Positions 47,978 to 56,349 of a stretch of 64,000 nucleotides of DNA are shown piece by piece; position 1 is the stretch's first letter, and each line of letters opens with the position of its first letter. The DNA comes from Marinoscillum pacificum. Its GTDB lineage: Bacteria; Bacteroidota; Bacteroidia; Cytophagales; Cyclobacteriaceae. A program made the position numbers and the translations under genes. The notes under the pieces were generated by a model. That model searched no databases. It was given only the letters and a program-made list of their open reading frames with translations, and was not told the DNA's origin. The stretch lies in NCBI RefSeq assembly GCF_024714495.1, contig NZ_JAMZMJ010000004.1:1-64000 (forward strand), given 5' to 3'.

Positions 47978-48106
47978 ACCTCTGGTTTTGAGATTCTCTT
48001 ACAGGTAAAGTTAAACAACGAGTGGAACAATTCTCAAATCTGAAAAAACTCCTAAAAAATACCGCAATTGTTCAATTCAATTACCCCTTTTCTGGTATTT
48101 ACATTA
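47978..48106. other. Gene-free first part of the 376-base gap between the haloperoxidase-like gene and pruA
   Basis: This AT-rich stretch holds the leader of the minus-strand haloperoxidase-like gene. I found no convincing -7 box for that gene. The remainder of the gap (48107-48333) is described as a possible small transcription unit. Confidence 0.4.
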
Positions 48107-48235
48107 ATGGAAGGTACTTATACCTTTGTTTTACAATCAACGCTTAATACTATGATCGTCTCAATAATAGGTATAATTCTCTTAGGAATTATATCAGCAC
48201 TAGATAAATACTGGTTAAAAAAAGCACATTCATAA
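48107..48235 (+). CDS. Possible small single-helix membrane protein, 42 or 27 residues
   Basis: ATG at 48107 opens a 42-codon frame; an in-frame ATG at 48152 would give 27 residues. The shorter form has a hydrophobic stretch (MIVSIIGIILLGIISAL) and a cationic tail (DKYWLKKAHS), the shape of many small bacterial membrane proteins and type I toxins. A perfect -7 box TACCTTTG lies at 48121-48128, which would favour the start at 48152. A hairpin with a T-run follows at 48259-48331. No Shine-Dalgarno sequence is obvious and no -33 box is clear. It is real only if transcription can be shown. Confidence 0.4.
   Translation: MEGTYTFVLQSTLNTMIVSIIGIILLGIISALDKYWLKKAHS
48121..48128 (+). promoter_or_regulatory. 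Candidate -7 box for the small transcription unit
   Basis: TACCTTTG matches TAnnTTTG exactly and is identical to the -7 box at 51139. A matching TTG/TTTG -33 element at the usual distance is not visible. Confidence 0.35.
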
Positions 48236-48258
48236 GCTATCCCATATATCTACAAAAA

Positions 48259-48331
48259 GCCATCAGATACAGTCACCTCTTCATACTATTTTACAAGCAT
48301 TTGTTTCGGACTGGTCTGATGGCCTTTGTTT
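48259..48331 (+). terminator. Long hairpin with T-run between the small ORF and pruA
   Basis: GCCATCAGA (48259-48267) pairs with TCTGATGGC (48315-48323); CAGTC (48270-48274) pairs with GACTG (48309-48313). A loop of about 34 bases closes it and CTTTGTTTTT follows. It ends a plus-strand transcript and lies convergent with pruA. Confidence 0.55.
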
Positions 48332-48353
48332 TTCCTAACCTAATAGGAACTTA

Positions 48354-49985
48354 TTATTCTTTATCCAAGAATGGATATCTATAGCTCTTAGGAGGAACAA
48401 ACGTTTCCTTGATCGTTCTAGCACTCACCCATCTTAGTAAGTTCATAGCTGCTCCAGCCTTATCATTTGTTCCAGAACCTCTAGCACCACCAAACGGCTG
48501 CTGACCAACCACTGCACCAGTAGGTTTGTCATTGATGTAGAAGTTTCCTGCACTGTTCTTCAGCTTTTTAGCTGCTAACTCTATTGCATACCTATCTTTA
48601 GAAAATACAGCTCCAGTTAATGCATACGGAGAAGTACTATCTACCAATTCTAGCGTAGCTTCGAATTCTTCCGGCTCGTAAACATAGATAGTCAATACTG
48701 GACCGAAGATCTCCTCACACATAGTCGTGTACTTTGGATCTTTTGCCAACAATACTGTAGGCTCGATGAAGTATCCAACAGAGTCATCGTAGTTTCCTCC
48801 GAAGATGACATCAACGTCTTTATCTTCTTTCGCTTGATCGATGTATTTAGCAATTTTATTAAACGCATTCTTATCGATCACCGCATTCACAAAATTCGAG
48901 AAATCTTCCGGACTACCCATACTGATTTCTTTCAATGCATCTGCCATATGACCTTTCACATCTGCCCAGATATTAGAAGGGATATATGCTCTGGAAGCAG
49001 CACTACATTTTTGCCCCTGGAATTCAAAAGCTCCACGAATTAACCCTGTAGCCACTTCTTGTGCGTCTGCAGATTTGTGAGCAACTACAAAGTCCTTACC
49101 TCCAGTTTCACCAACGATTCTTGGATAGGTTTTGTATAGATCAATGTTCTCACCGATTGTTTTCCAAAGGTGTTTGAAAACTCCTGTACTTCCTGTAAAG
49201 TGAAGGCCAGCGAAATCGTTATGTTTGAACACTACATCTCCAGCAACAGGACCATCTACGTAAATAAGGTTGATTACACCATCAGGCAAACCAGCTTCTT
49301 TGAAAACTTCCATGATTACCTGAGCAGAATAAATCTGCGTATAACTTGGCTTCCAAACTACTGTGTTCCCCATCAAAGCAGGTGCTGCAGGCAAATTACC
49401 AGCAATAGCTGTAAAGTTGAATGGAGTGATCGCAAACACAAAACCTTCTAATGGTCTGTATTCTAACCTATTCCAAATACCAGGTGCAGACTCAGGCTGC
49501 TCCATGTAGACTTCCTGCATGAATGAAGCATTGAATCTCAAAAAGTCTATGAACTCACAAGCTGCATCAATTTCTGCCTGAAATGCATTCTTAGATTGAG
49601 AAAGCATGGTTGCTGCATTGATCTTGGCGCGATAAGGACCTGCGATCAAATCTGCTGCTTTCAGGAAAATACTAGCACGGTGTTCCCATCCTAAATTTTC
49701 CCAGTCTTCCTTAGCTGCCAATGCAGCATCAATAGCCTGATTAACATGTGAAGCATCTCCTTCGTGGAAATGTCCTAATACATGCTGATGATCGTATGGA
49801 GGCGACATAGGAAGGGTATTTCCTGTTCTGACCTCTTCACCACCAATGTACATTGGGATATCACGTTGTTCTTTTCTTGCCGCAGCTACTGCTTCTTTAA
49901 GTGCCGCTCTCTCTGGTGTTCCTGGAGCATATGTCAATACCGGCTCATTGGATGGAGTCGGAATATAATAATTTCCTTTTGGCAT
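48354..49985 (-). CDS. pruA: L-glutamate gamma-semialdehyde dehydrogenase (P5C dehydrogenase)
   Basis: The 543-residue aldehyde dehydrogenase oxidises glutamate semialdehyde to glutamate, the second step of proline breakdown. The N-terminal extension (YIPTPSNEPVLTYAPGTPER), WNRLEYRPLEGFVFAITPFNF, GETGGKDFVVAH with the general-base Glu, and GQKCSAASRAYI with the catalytic Cys are typical of the stand-alone P5CDH family. No proline dehydrogenase gene is adjacent. It is a single-gene unit between two opposite regions, with a candidate -7 box at 50011-50018. Confidence 0.92.
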   Translation of the reverse strand: MPKGNYYIPTPSNEPVLTYAPGTPERAALKEAVAAARKEQRDIPMYIGGEEVRTGNTLPMSPPYDHQHVLGHFHEGDASHVNQAIDAALAAKEDWENLGWEHRASIFLKAADLIAGPYRAKINAATMLSQSKNAFQAEIDAACEFIDFLRFNASFMQEVYMEQPESAPGIWNRLEYRPLEGFVFAITPFNFTAIAGNLPAAPALMGNTVVWKPSYTQIYSAQVIMEVFKEAGLPDGVINLIYVDGPVAGDVVFKHNDFAGLHFTGSTGVFKHLWKTIGENIDLYKTYPRIVGETGGKDFVVAHKSADAQEVATGLIRGAFEFQGQKCSAASRAYIPSNIWADVKGHMADALKEISMGSPEDFSNFVNAVIDKNAFNKIAKYIDQAKEDKDVDVIFGGNYDDSVGYFIEPTVLLAKDPKYTTMCEEIFGPVLTIYVYEPEEFEATLELVDSTSPYALTGAVFSKDRYAIELAAKKLKNSAGNFYINDKPTGAVVGQQPFGGARGSGTNDKAGAAMNLLRWVSARTIKETFVPPKSYRYPFLDKE

Positions 49986-50010
49986 ATTTCTAGTCGTTTA
50001 TTTAGGCCTA

Positions 50011-50018
50011 CAAAAGTA
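50011..50018 (-). promoter_or_regulatory. Candidate -7 box of pruA
   Basis: On the minus strand TACTTTTG fits TAnnTTTG and lies 26 bases upstream of the pruA ATG. No clear -33 TTG was found at the usual distance. Confidence 0.35.
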
Positions 50019-50036
50019 TAAAAACCGAATGGTCTT

Positions 50037-50729
50037 TTAGAGTAAAGTCATCAATTCCCTAAGATGTTTAATCTCTAATTCACATTCTGATTTAATACGG
50101 CCTGTCGGATTGTATAGAAGTGGTGTAATTCCCGCATTTTGGGCACCCCAAATATCCGTTTTAGGATTGTCTCCAATCATTAATGCATCTTCTTTTGGGA
50201 CTCCTACCTTTTCCAAAGCGTGCTCGAAGATTTCTGGATTTGGCTTTTTTACTCCAATGGTTTCTGAAGTAATGACGTGCTCAAAGTATTTGTCCAAACC
50301 CGAAGCTTTCATTTTCACTTCCTGCACATCATCAAACCCATTGGTAATGATGCTCATGCGATATTTCTTACTCAAATAATCCAATGCCATTATTGCGTCA
50401 GGCATCACCACTTTTTGACGAGGACAATTACCGAGAAAATAGTCGCTCATTTCTAAGCCTCTATCATAACCTGATGCATCGCAATTGGTCATCACCATTT
50501 CAAACCGATCATTACGAATCACTTCTTTGGTAATTCGTCCCTGATTATAGTCATGCCATAAGCCATCGTTGGTTTTGAAATAGGTTTCTAAAAACCTCTC
50601 AGGACCATGCCTAATCACACTACCTAATTCAAAATGATGGTAGAGGTTGGTCAATACCGTTTTGGCATTGGTATCATAATCCCAAAGCGTATGATCCAGG
50701 TCAAAAAACAAATAGGAAAATTTCTTCAA
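50037..50729 (-). CDS. yjjG: YjjG-family HAD hydrolase, noncanonical pyrimidine nucleotidase
   Basis: The 230-residue HAD phosphatase has motif I FFDLDHTLWDYD, in which the W-D after D-x-D-x-T-L is characteristic of YjjG. Motif II is SIITNGFDDVQ, motif III includes VKKPNPEIFEHAL, and motif IV is MIGDNPKTDIWGAQ. YjjG enzymes dephosphorylate unusual pyrimidine nucleotides and protect DNA from them. The start is TTG at 50729, overlapping the ArsR-type gene's TGA (TTGA). No closer ATG exists, and coupling explains the weak start codon. Confidence 0.88.
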   Translation of the reverse strand: MKKFSYLFFDLDHTLWDYDTNAKTVLTNLYHHFELGSVIRHGPERFLETYFKTNDGLWHDYNQGRITKEVIRNDRFEMVMTNCDASGYDRGLEMSDYFLGNCPRQKVVMPDAIMALDYLSKKYRMSIITNGFDDVQEVKMKASGLDKYFEHVITSETIGVKKPNPEIFEHALEKVGVPKEDALMIGDNPKTDIWGAQNAGITPLLYNPTGRIKSECELEIKHLRELMTLL

Positions 50730-51109
50730 GGGCGATATCCTTTTGCTGCTAACTTATTGGCAGCTAGTTCTCTGTTGGAATTCATGACATTGCACACCTG
50801 TTGGTCTTTTTGAAGCTGAACATCCTTATTCAAAAACTCAAATATCTGAGTCACCATGTCATATACTTCATCTTTGATACTGTAGAAAATCCACTGATCT
50901 TTTTTGGCTGCATTTACAAGCCCGGAATTCTTGAGGTAGGTAATGTGTCTTGAGGTCTTTGTCTGTGTGTAATCCAATATAGACTCCAAATCAGACACGG
51001 CTAACTCTCCATTTTTATACAATAAATGAATTATTCGCACTCTTGATTCATCTCCAAAGGACTTGAAGATCTGGGTTCCATAGGTTAAACTAAAATTCTT
51101 GAGACGCAT
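50726..51109 (-). CDS. ArsR-family transcriptional regulator
   Basis: The 127-residue protein has the winged helix-turn-helix of ArsR/SmtB proteins: FKSFGDESRVRIIHLLYKNGELAVSDL, then the recognition helix region QTKTSRHITYLKNSGLV and the wing KKDQWIFYSI. The metal-binding E-L-C-V-C-D motif is replaced by ELAVSDL, so metal sensing through that site is unlikely. It is the first gene of a pair with yjjG. The divergent gap of 78 bases contains a candidate operator that overlaps the promoter of the plus-strand neighbour. Confidence 0.87.
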   Translation of the reverse strand: MRLKNFSLTYGTQIFKSFGDESRVRIIHLLYKNGELAVSDLESILDYTQTKTSRHITYLKNSGLVNAAKKDQWIFYSIKDEVYDMVTQIFEFLNKDVQLQKDQQVCNVMNSNRELAANKLAAKGYRP

Positions 51110-51114
51110 AGTTG

Positions 51115-51146
51115 ATTGAACTAGTCAATTTTCATAATTACCTTTG
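51115..51146 (+). promoter_or_regulatory. Consensus promoter with overlapping inverted repeat
   Basis: TTG at 51116-51118, a 20-base spacer and TACCTTTG at 51139-51146 match the Bacteroidota -33/-7 pattern well. An inverted repeat ATTGA-N5-TCAAT (51115-51129) covers the -33 box and is a plausible operator for the divergent ArsR-type regulator. A second palindrome, ACGTT-AAAA-AACGT (51159-51172), lies in the leader. Confidence 0.55.
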
Positions 51147-51187
51147 ATGTGACTTGAGACGTTAAAAAACGTAAAGGATTCGAAATT

Positions 51188-51880
51188 ATGAAAACTTTTT
51201 TCGTTTCTTGCGTCTTAATACTCTATACGGAAAGAAACATCATCTTGATTAGAAAGATACTCTATATCGCATTAATTCTTGCTGGAGCGGTTGCTTACTC
51301 TCAGGATTCCACTGAGCACGAGCCACGCATCGTTCAGTTAACTGGGGTAATTTTCACTCCGGATAGTCTTTCTGTAATTCCAGGAGTACACGTGTATGTT
51401 CCGAAAGGAGGCCGAGGAACGACAACTAATCCTTATGGTTTCTTCTCGATGCCCGTGTTAGAAGGGGACAGTGTGGTATTCAGCTCTGTTGGTTTCAAAA
51501 GACAATTCTTTATTGTACCAGAACATACCGAAAGTCAAAGTTTGAAATTGGTCTTTACTCTGGATGAGGATGTTACCTTTCTGAGCGAGGTAGAAGTATT
51601 CCCATATCCAACGGAAGAAATGTTTAAGAAGGCGTTAGTTTCCATGCAAATGCCAGATCAAAGAAACTATGACAACCTTGATTCCTGGGTGAGTGCCAGC
51701 TATATGCGTAACGATTATCAACGAATTACTCCAGAAATCGCTGCACAGAAATATTATCAACAGATGCAAGGAAGAGCCTATCAAGATCGCTACATGCTTC
51801 CGGCCAACAACCTCCTCAACCCTTATTCATGGGCTAACTTTATCAAAAGCTTGAAAAAAAATAAAGAAGCCCGAAATTAA
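51188..51880 (+). CDS. Exported protein with carboxypeptidase-regulatory-like domain
   Basis: This 230-residue protein has a signal-type hydrophobic segment at about 23-36 (ILYIALILAGAVAYSQ), preceded by an unusual 20-residue extension. A later start at the TTG coding for residue 20 would give a standard signal peptide. The domain at about 50-120 (LTGVIFTPDSLSVIPGVHVYVPKGGRGTTTNPYGFFSMPV) is the carboxypeptidase-D regulatory-like fold often found at the N terminus of TonB-dependent receptors. Here it has no receptor attached. The C-terminal part (YMRNDYQRITPEIAAQKYYQQM) is of unknown type. It is probably controlled by the divergent ArsR-type regulator. Confidence 0.65.
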   Translation: MKTFFVSCVLILYTERNIILIRKILYIALILAGAVAYSQDSTEHEPRIVQLTGVIFTPDSLSVIPGVHVYVPKGGRGTTTNPYGFFSMPVLEGDSVVFSSVGFKRQFFIVPEHTESQSLKLVFTLDEDVTFLSEVEVFPYPTEEMFKKALVSMQMPDQRNYDNLDSWVSASYMRNDYQRITPEIAAQKYYQQMQGRAYQDRYMLPANNLLNPYSWANFIKSLKKNKEARN

Positions 51881-51892
51881 TCGAGCTTCTTT
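51863..51892. terminator. Bidirectional terminator
   Basis: AAAGAAGC (51863-51870) pairs with GCTTCTTT (51885-51892). The stem overlaps the last codons of the plus-strand gene and lies 30 bases beyond the stop of the convergent dipeptidase gene. Confidence 0.6.
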
Positions 51893-51922
51893 AGTCAATC
51901 TTTTAGAGCTATTTGATTCGAA

Positions 51923-53182
51923 TCAAGAACCTTGTAACTCTTTTGCTTTCGCAATTACTTCATTCCATACTCTGAAGGTATTCTTATAGCATATCTTTTC
52001 GATATCTTCCTCAGAGTAGCCTCTTTTCAATAGCTCAGCGATGATATTCGGATACATTGAAACATCTTTCAAGCCAACAGGCAAGCTATTGCCTACACCA
52101 TCAAAATCTGATCCGAATCCTACATAATCAACACCAGCCAATTCAACTACTCTGTCGATGTGATCTGCAACGATAGGCACATCAGCAAATACATTATTGT
52201 CAGCAGCAAACTTCTCGGCATAAGCAACGAAAGCAGAATCTCTTCTTGATAGGCCTGTTTCTGCTCTGTAATTGGTCAACACAGAATCCATCATATCAAA
52301 CTTATCCCTTGACTCTTCTGAAAGGAAAGTTGATCCAAAGTTGATGTGAATAACACCTCCATTTGCAGCAAGATCTTTCACCATTTGATCAGACATATTT
52401 CTATGGAATCCAGGAGTAAAATGTCTACAAGATGAATGTGAAGCTATAACCGGTGCTTTACTAATTCTCAAAGCATCATAAAATGCACTATCAGTAACGT
52501 GAGAAATATCTACCATGATACCATACTTATTCATCTCAGCAATTATCTGCTCACCAAATGGACTTACTCCATTCCATGTGTACGTAGTATCATAAGAAGA
52601 ATCAGAAATCTGATTGTCTTTAGAGTGAGTCAACGTGATGTATCGAATTCCTCTGTCGAAGAAGAACTTCACATTCGCCAAATCATCCTCGATAGGGGCA
52701 CCATTCTCCATTCCTAGAGGAAGAGAAATCAAGCCTTTCTCAAAATTGGACTGAATCTCAGCTGGCGAATTAGCTGGAGCAAATAGTGTATCATACACTT
52801 TAGCTACATCCAATGTCATAGTGATCAATGAATCCGCAAACTCTTTAGCTCCACCAGCATTGTAACTAGAAGGAACATAAATGGACATGAATGGCGCATC
52901 CAATCCACCTTTTCTAGATTTGGGAAAATCAAAATTACCAGTGGTCTCTACAGAAACGTCTTCTACTTCTTTACGAAGCATAAAGCCCTTAACCTCCATT
53001 CTGTAAGGAAGATCTACGTGTCCATCTACGATGATGAATTTGTGAGCAAGTTCTTCCGCATAAGCTTGAATTTCCTCCTCAGACATAGTCGCAATGTCTT
53101 TCTTTGGTGCCTCTTCTTTTTTGGCTGGTGAGCACGAAGCCAGCATAGCTATTACTAAGCCCAGACTTAGAATTTTCTGCAT
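51923..53182 (-). CDS. Membrane dipeptidase (peptidase M19), lipoprotein
   Basis: The 419-residue protein has a lipoprotein signal (GLVIAMLASCS, Cys 17). Family M19 motifs include the first zinc pair in IVDGHVDLPYRM (H-x-D), the bridging region LGMENGAPIEDD, MVDISHVTDSAFYDAL, VIASHSSCRHFTPGFHRNMSD and FGSDFDGVGNSLPVGLKDV. These enzymes cleave dipeptides, including those with D-residues, outside the cytoplasm. It is 22 bases downstream of the paralogous lipoprotein gene at 53205, which may share its transcript. Confidence 0.92.
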   Translation of the reverse strand: MQKILSLGLVIAMLASCSPAKKEEAPKKDIATMSEEEIQAYAEELAHKFIIVDGHVDLPYRMEVKGFMLRKEVEDVSVETTGNFDFPKSRKGGLDAPFMSIYVPSSYNAGGAKEFADSLITMTLDVAKVYDTLFAPANSPAEIQSNFEKGLISLPLGMENGAPIEDDLANVKFFFDRGIRYITLTHSKDNQISDSSYDTTYTWNGVSPFGEQIIAEMNKYGIMVDISHVTDSAFYDALRISKAPVIASHSSCRHFTPGFHRNMSDQMVKDLAANGGVIHINFGSTFLSEESRDKFDMMDSVLTNYRAETGLSRRDSAFVAYAEKFAADNNVFADVPIVADHIDRVVELAGVDYVGFGSDFDGVGNSLPVGLKDVSMYPNIIAELLKRGYSEEDIEKICYKNTFRVWNEVIAKAKELQGS

Positions 53183-53204
53183 ATTGATGATTGATTTATT
53201 AGGT

Positions 53205-54131
53205 TTAAAGTTCTTGTTTCAGGTTAAAGGTGATTTGTCTTTCTGTATCCTTGGTACCTACTATGTTCGTAATTTGAATTAACCCTACAACACCGCCTTT
53301 TTCAGCGTCTAGTTTAATAGCAATTAATTGCCCAACATGTAATCCTTTGATGCTTGTTGCTGTTGACGACTCAATCAAATCATTGAGTTGTGTTGCCGTG
53401 ACGATCTGTTCGTAAGTCACAGCAGAGTTATTCACTTCTGCTAATTTTGTAGAACTAACAGCTAAAAACGGCCAGTTAAAAGACACTTCCGTATCCCAAA
53501 CCCCAACTGCATCAACATCACTTGGTGAACTTACCGAATACCCATCTGTGGCATTATAGGCAAAGATCAAATCCACTCCTAATTGATTACTTTCATTGGT
53601 CTTAACATTGATCGGAAAATAGGTGGTGTCACCTGCAACATCATAAAGGTTGCCTTTGACAAATTGATTATAGGGTGATACAACAATATCAAGCCTTTCG
53701 GTAATAGGTGACTCATTTACATTAAGCACAAATTCATAGGTTGCTACTGAGTCCACATTATCCGTCACTGTAAATGAAAAAGTAAGCTCTTTGCCTGCCA
53801 AAGTATAATCCAAATACAACTGCCGATTATTTAAGGTATAGGCTGTAACAGTAGTATCAGGTGTGAATGAATTCACATTATATGTCACTTCGTCTAGTAT
53901 ATAGGTGGCTTTGAAGTTAGAAATACCCGCTGGCACATTGGTTTCGACACTATAGATTAATGTATCCCCTGGATCCAAGGTGATTTGACTGACACTTTGA
54001 TTTCCATTTACTGTCACAATCATAGAAGGAGCAGCAGGAATAGGGTCTTCAATCGCATTAGGATCCTTACAACCAGTCAAGGCAACAAACACACTTATGG
54101 AAAGAAAAAATAAAAATTTGATGGCTTTCAT
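53205..54131 (-). CDS. Lipoprotein of unknown function, paralogue of the next gene
   Basis: The 308-residue lipoprotein (signal ending VFVALTGC) has an Ig-like N-terminal half (residues 35-150: MIVTVNGNQSVSQITLDPGDTLIYSV; FSFTVTDNVDSVATYEF). A C-terminal half reads VKGNLYDVAGDTTYF, then LGVDLIFAYN, the repeated pattern GLHVGQLIAIK and GVVGLIQITNIVGTKDTERQITFNLK. The same order occurs in the neighbour at 54233-55201, so the two arose by duplication. I do not recognise a characterised family. Surface display or ligand binding is possible but unproven. Confidence 0.6.
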   Translation of the reverse strand: MKAIKFLFFLSISVFVALTGCKDPNAIEDPIPAAPSMIVTVNGNQSVSQITLDPGDTLIYSVETNVPAGISNFKATYILDEVTYNVNSFTPDTTVTAYTLNNRQLYLDYTLAGKELTFSFTVTDNVDSVATYEFVLNVNESPITERLDIVVSPYNQFVKGNLYDVAGDTTYFPINVKTNESNQLGVDLIFAYNATDGYSVSSPSDVDAVGVWDTEVSFNWPFLAVSSTKLAEVNNSAVTYEQIVTATQLNDLIESSTATSIKGLHVGQLIAIKLDAEKGGVVGLIQITNIVGTKDTERQITFNLKQEL

Positions 54132-54176
54132 TCACTGAAGATTAATGGCTAAAAGTACATACAGTAAAGGGGAAAT

Positions 54177-54214
54177 AAAAAAACCCCATCCAAATGATTT
54201 TGGATGGGGTTTTT
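54177..54214. terminator. Strong terminator between the two paralogous lipoprotein genes
   Basis: AAAACCCCATCCAAA pairs with TTTGGATGGGGTTTT around a short loop, with A- and T-runs on both sides. It should stop transcription from the upstream gene at 54233 and can work in both directions. The gene at 53205 therefore needs its own promoter or read-through. Confidence 0.88.
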
Positions 54215-54232
54215 CCTTAATGTGAGTGGTTA

Positions 54233-55201
54233 TTACTCAGCATCCAATTGTGCGATTACTTCAATCTCAATTGATGCATCAGAACCGTATCCTGTTCCAT
54301 CTGTACCTAAATCAATCGAAGTAACAAGAATAAGACCTTTAACACCACCAACTGTTTCAAATGCTAGAACATCACCAACTTCTAATCCGTTAATGATTCC
54401 ATTATCATCAGCTGTTCCTGCATCAAATTCAGCCTCAATTTCAGCAAATGTAGAAACCTCTAGAAACTCACTAGAACCGATAGTTGTAGTTTTCAACACT
54501 GTAGCATTTGTTGTCCCCCAACCTGATACCTGATCAGAAAAAACTGTTGACTTAAATCCTTCTGGGGAAGCGATTGATGCCTTTTCATTTACTCCATAGT
54601 AGTAACCAAAGTCAATTGTAGGAGAAATTGCTTCGCTTGTTGAATTCACCTCTGATCTAGAATAAATTTCGCCTGAAGCTACGCTAAAGAAGTTCTCATT
54701 CTCAAAGTTTCCAGAAGGAACTGATAACAAAACAGCTGTATAGGATCTCGCTTCTGGAGAAATAACATTAGCTTCAACAGTGGTTGTAGCAATCTGATTT
54801 AAATCATCAACAACTTCTACCTCAAATGTCAATTCATCACCTGGTTCGAAATTATCAGGAATAGTGAAAGACAATGTTACATCAGCAGCAATTGTTCCTT
54901 CATCTAGACTAAGGTCAGTTCTTGATGCTTCTCCAATTGCAGAAGATGATGTACCGCCATCAGTAGAAAGATAAATTCTAATTACGTTGAAACCTCCAGC
55001 AGTAGTAGTTGAAGCGTTGAAAGTCAGCTCATCACCAACCTCAACATCAAATGGAGAAGTAGCATCCGTTCCATTAACTTCTACGCTTACTGATACAGTT
55101 GGTCCATCTGGAGCTGGCTCCTCTTCATCACCACAACTTGCTAAAAATGTCATTGACGCTACCGCCAATAGAATAAATGAGCTCTTAAGTAGATTTTTCA
55201 T
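54233..55201 (-). CDS. Lipoprotein of unknown function with Ig-like domain, paralogue of the gene at 53205
   Basis: The 322-residue lipoprotein (signal ending MTFLASCG, then an acidic EEEPAPDG linker) has an Ig-like domain (VSVEVNGTDATSPFDVEVGDELTF; FTIPDNFEPGDELTFEVEVVDD). A C-terminal half contains VPSGNFENENFFSVASGEIY, ISPTIDFGYYYG, GLEVGDVLAFETVGGVKGLILVTSIDLG and a final IEIEVIAQL strand. The last parts parallel the neighbour. The composition is unusually acidic and the protein is probably exposed on the surface. No family name can be given from the sequence alone. Confidence 0.6.
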   Translation of the reverse strand: MKNLLKSSFILLAVASMTFLASCGDEEEPAPDGPTVSVSVEVNGTDATSPFDVEVGDELTFNASTTTAGGFNVIRIYLSTDGGTSSSAIGEASRTDLSLDEGTIAADVTLSFTIPDNFEPGDELTFEVEVVDDLNQIATTTVEANVISPEARSYTAVLLSVPSGNFENENFFSVASGEIYSRSEVNSTSEAISPTIDFGYYYGVNEKASIASPEGFKSTVFSDQVSGWGTTNATVLKTTTIGSSEFLEVSTFAEIEAEFDAGTADDNGIINGLEVGDVLAFETVGGVKGLILVTSIDLGTDGTGYGSDASIEIEVIAQLDAE

Positions 55202-55590
55202 GTTTCGATTTTTGATTAATTATTAGTTATAAGACGATTTCATTAATTGTGTCAGCAAAATAAATGCAGAATGCATTAAATCCATCTAATTATTTCTTAG
55301 AAAATTAAAATTTAAGTAATTCTCTTAGTCGCTATGATGTACTAACTGACTACTCTATTTTTAGTTTTAAGAATCACACAGGCTAGACACATATTTTTTA
55401 AAAACAGTTGGAATAACGTGGATTATTGATAAATTGATTCCTTAATTGCCAGAAAGTATAATTTTTCATATTTTAATGTTTGTTTTAGAATAAATACGAT
55501 GATTGAAATAAGAGTTATTGTATTTTTGAAGAATTGTAACATTTTTGTAAAACGGAGTCTAAACCGCTTAATCTAACAGAAAAAACTGCT
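55202..55590. other. AT-rich divergent intergenic region
   Basis: This 389-base gap separates two divergent genes and must hold both promoters. A TATTTTTG at 55521-55528 fits the -7 consensus for the plus-strand gene, 63 bases before its ATG, but the nearest TTG (55503) is 15 bases away, shorter than usual. A small palindrome AATGCA-GAA-TGCATT lies at 55263-55277. I saw no additional gene, RNA or repeat. Confidence 0.4.
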
Positions 55591-56325
55591 ATGACCGATC
55601 CAATTTCACCAAGTTTGCTCTTAGCCTGGAACACCTACGGGCAATACTTAGCTTTTGCAATCGCCGGTGTTGGGGTTCTGATCTTACTAGGTCATTACCT
55701 GAAATTATTGACTACCTCCGATTTCAAAACGAGATATGATTATATCAACATGCATGAGATTAACCTGTTATGGTATGGTTTTGTGTTGATACTAGTCGGT
55801 GCTTCGCTATTTGTGAACACTTTCCAACAAGAAACAACCTGGCTTTGGTTCTTTGTTTGGGTATTCGTTAGCATCATGGTTGCCATGATCGTAGGAGTAA
55901 TTGTACAAAACGTACTAAAATTCTATTATCCATTCTTCATCGAAAAACGTCTTAAGAAATTGAGATATACTCCTAGAGTTTCTCCGGAAGGACGTAAAAT
56001 GAAACTATTGAGTGAAGAAGAAGAAGATGTTTATCTAGATGAGGGTATGCAGGCTGAAGAAGATGCATTCTCTGTTGACTATGACGTATGGATCGACGAA
56101 GTTTCTGGATATACTAAAATTGAAAAATATAACGGTCGACTTCATGCGCTTCAGTGCCCTGAGTGTAACTATCAGACATTGAAAGTAGATAAAGAAGCAG
56201 TAGTACAAGAAGCTACTGAAACTGAAGAAGGCGAACTGATTAAGTATTTCACTTGTGGTTATTGCGGACACAAAGAAAGAAAGTCTTTCAACATTGCGAA
56301 AATCAGAACGCAAGAGCCAGTTTAA
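55591..56325 (+). CDS. Membrane protein with C-terminal zinc ribbon, unknown function
   Basis: The 244-residue protein has three predicted transmembrane helices (about 16-34, 60-80 and 88-112: FAIAGVGVLILLGHYL; LLWYGFVLILVGASLFV; WFFVWVFVSIMVAMIVGVIV). A basic segment (FFIEKRLKKLRYTPRVSPEGRKMK), an acidic stretch (SEEEEDVYLDEGMQAEED) and a zinc ribbon with C-x2-C knuckles (LQCPECNYQTL; FTCGYCGHKERKSF) follow. The ribbon should face the cytoplasm. I do not recognise a characterised family. It forms a single-gene unit closed by a strong terminator. Confidence 0.65.
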   Translation: MTDPISPSLLLAWNTYGQYLAFAIAGVGVLILLGHYLKLLTTSDFKTRYDYINMHEINLLWYGFVLILVGASLFVNTFQQETTWLWFFVWVFVSIMVAMIVGVIVQNVLKFYYPFFIEKRLKKLRYTPRVSPEGRKMKLLSEEEEDVYLDEGMQAEEDAFSVDYDVWIDEVSGYTKIEKYNGRLHALQCPECNYQTLKVDKEAVVQEATETEEGELIKYFTCGYCGHKERKSFNIAKIRTQEPV

Positions 56326-56349
56326 GTGAAATCAAGGTCTTAATATACA

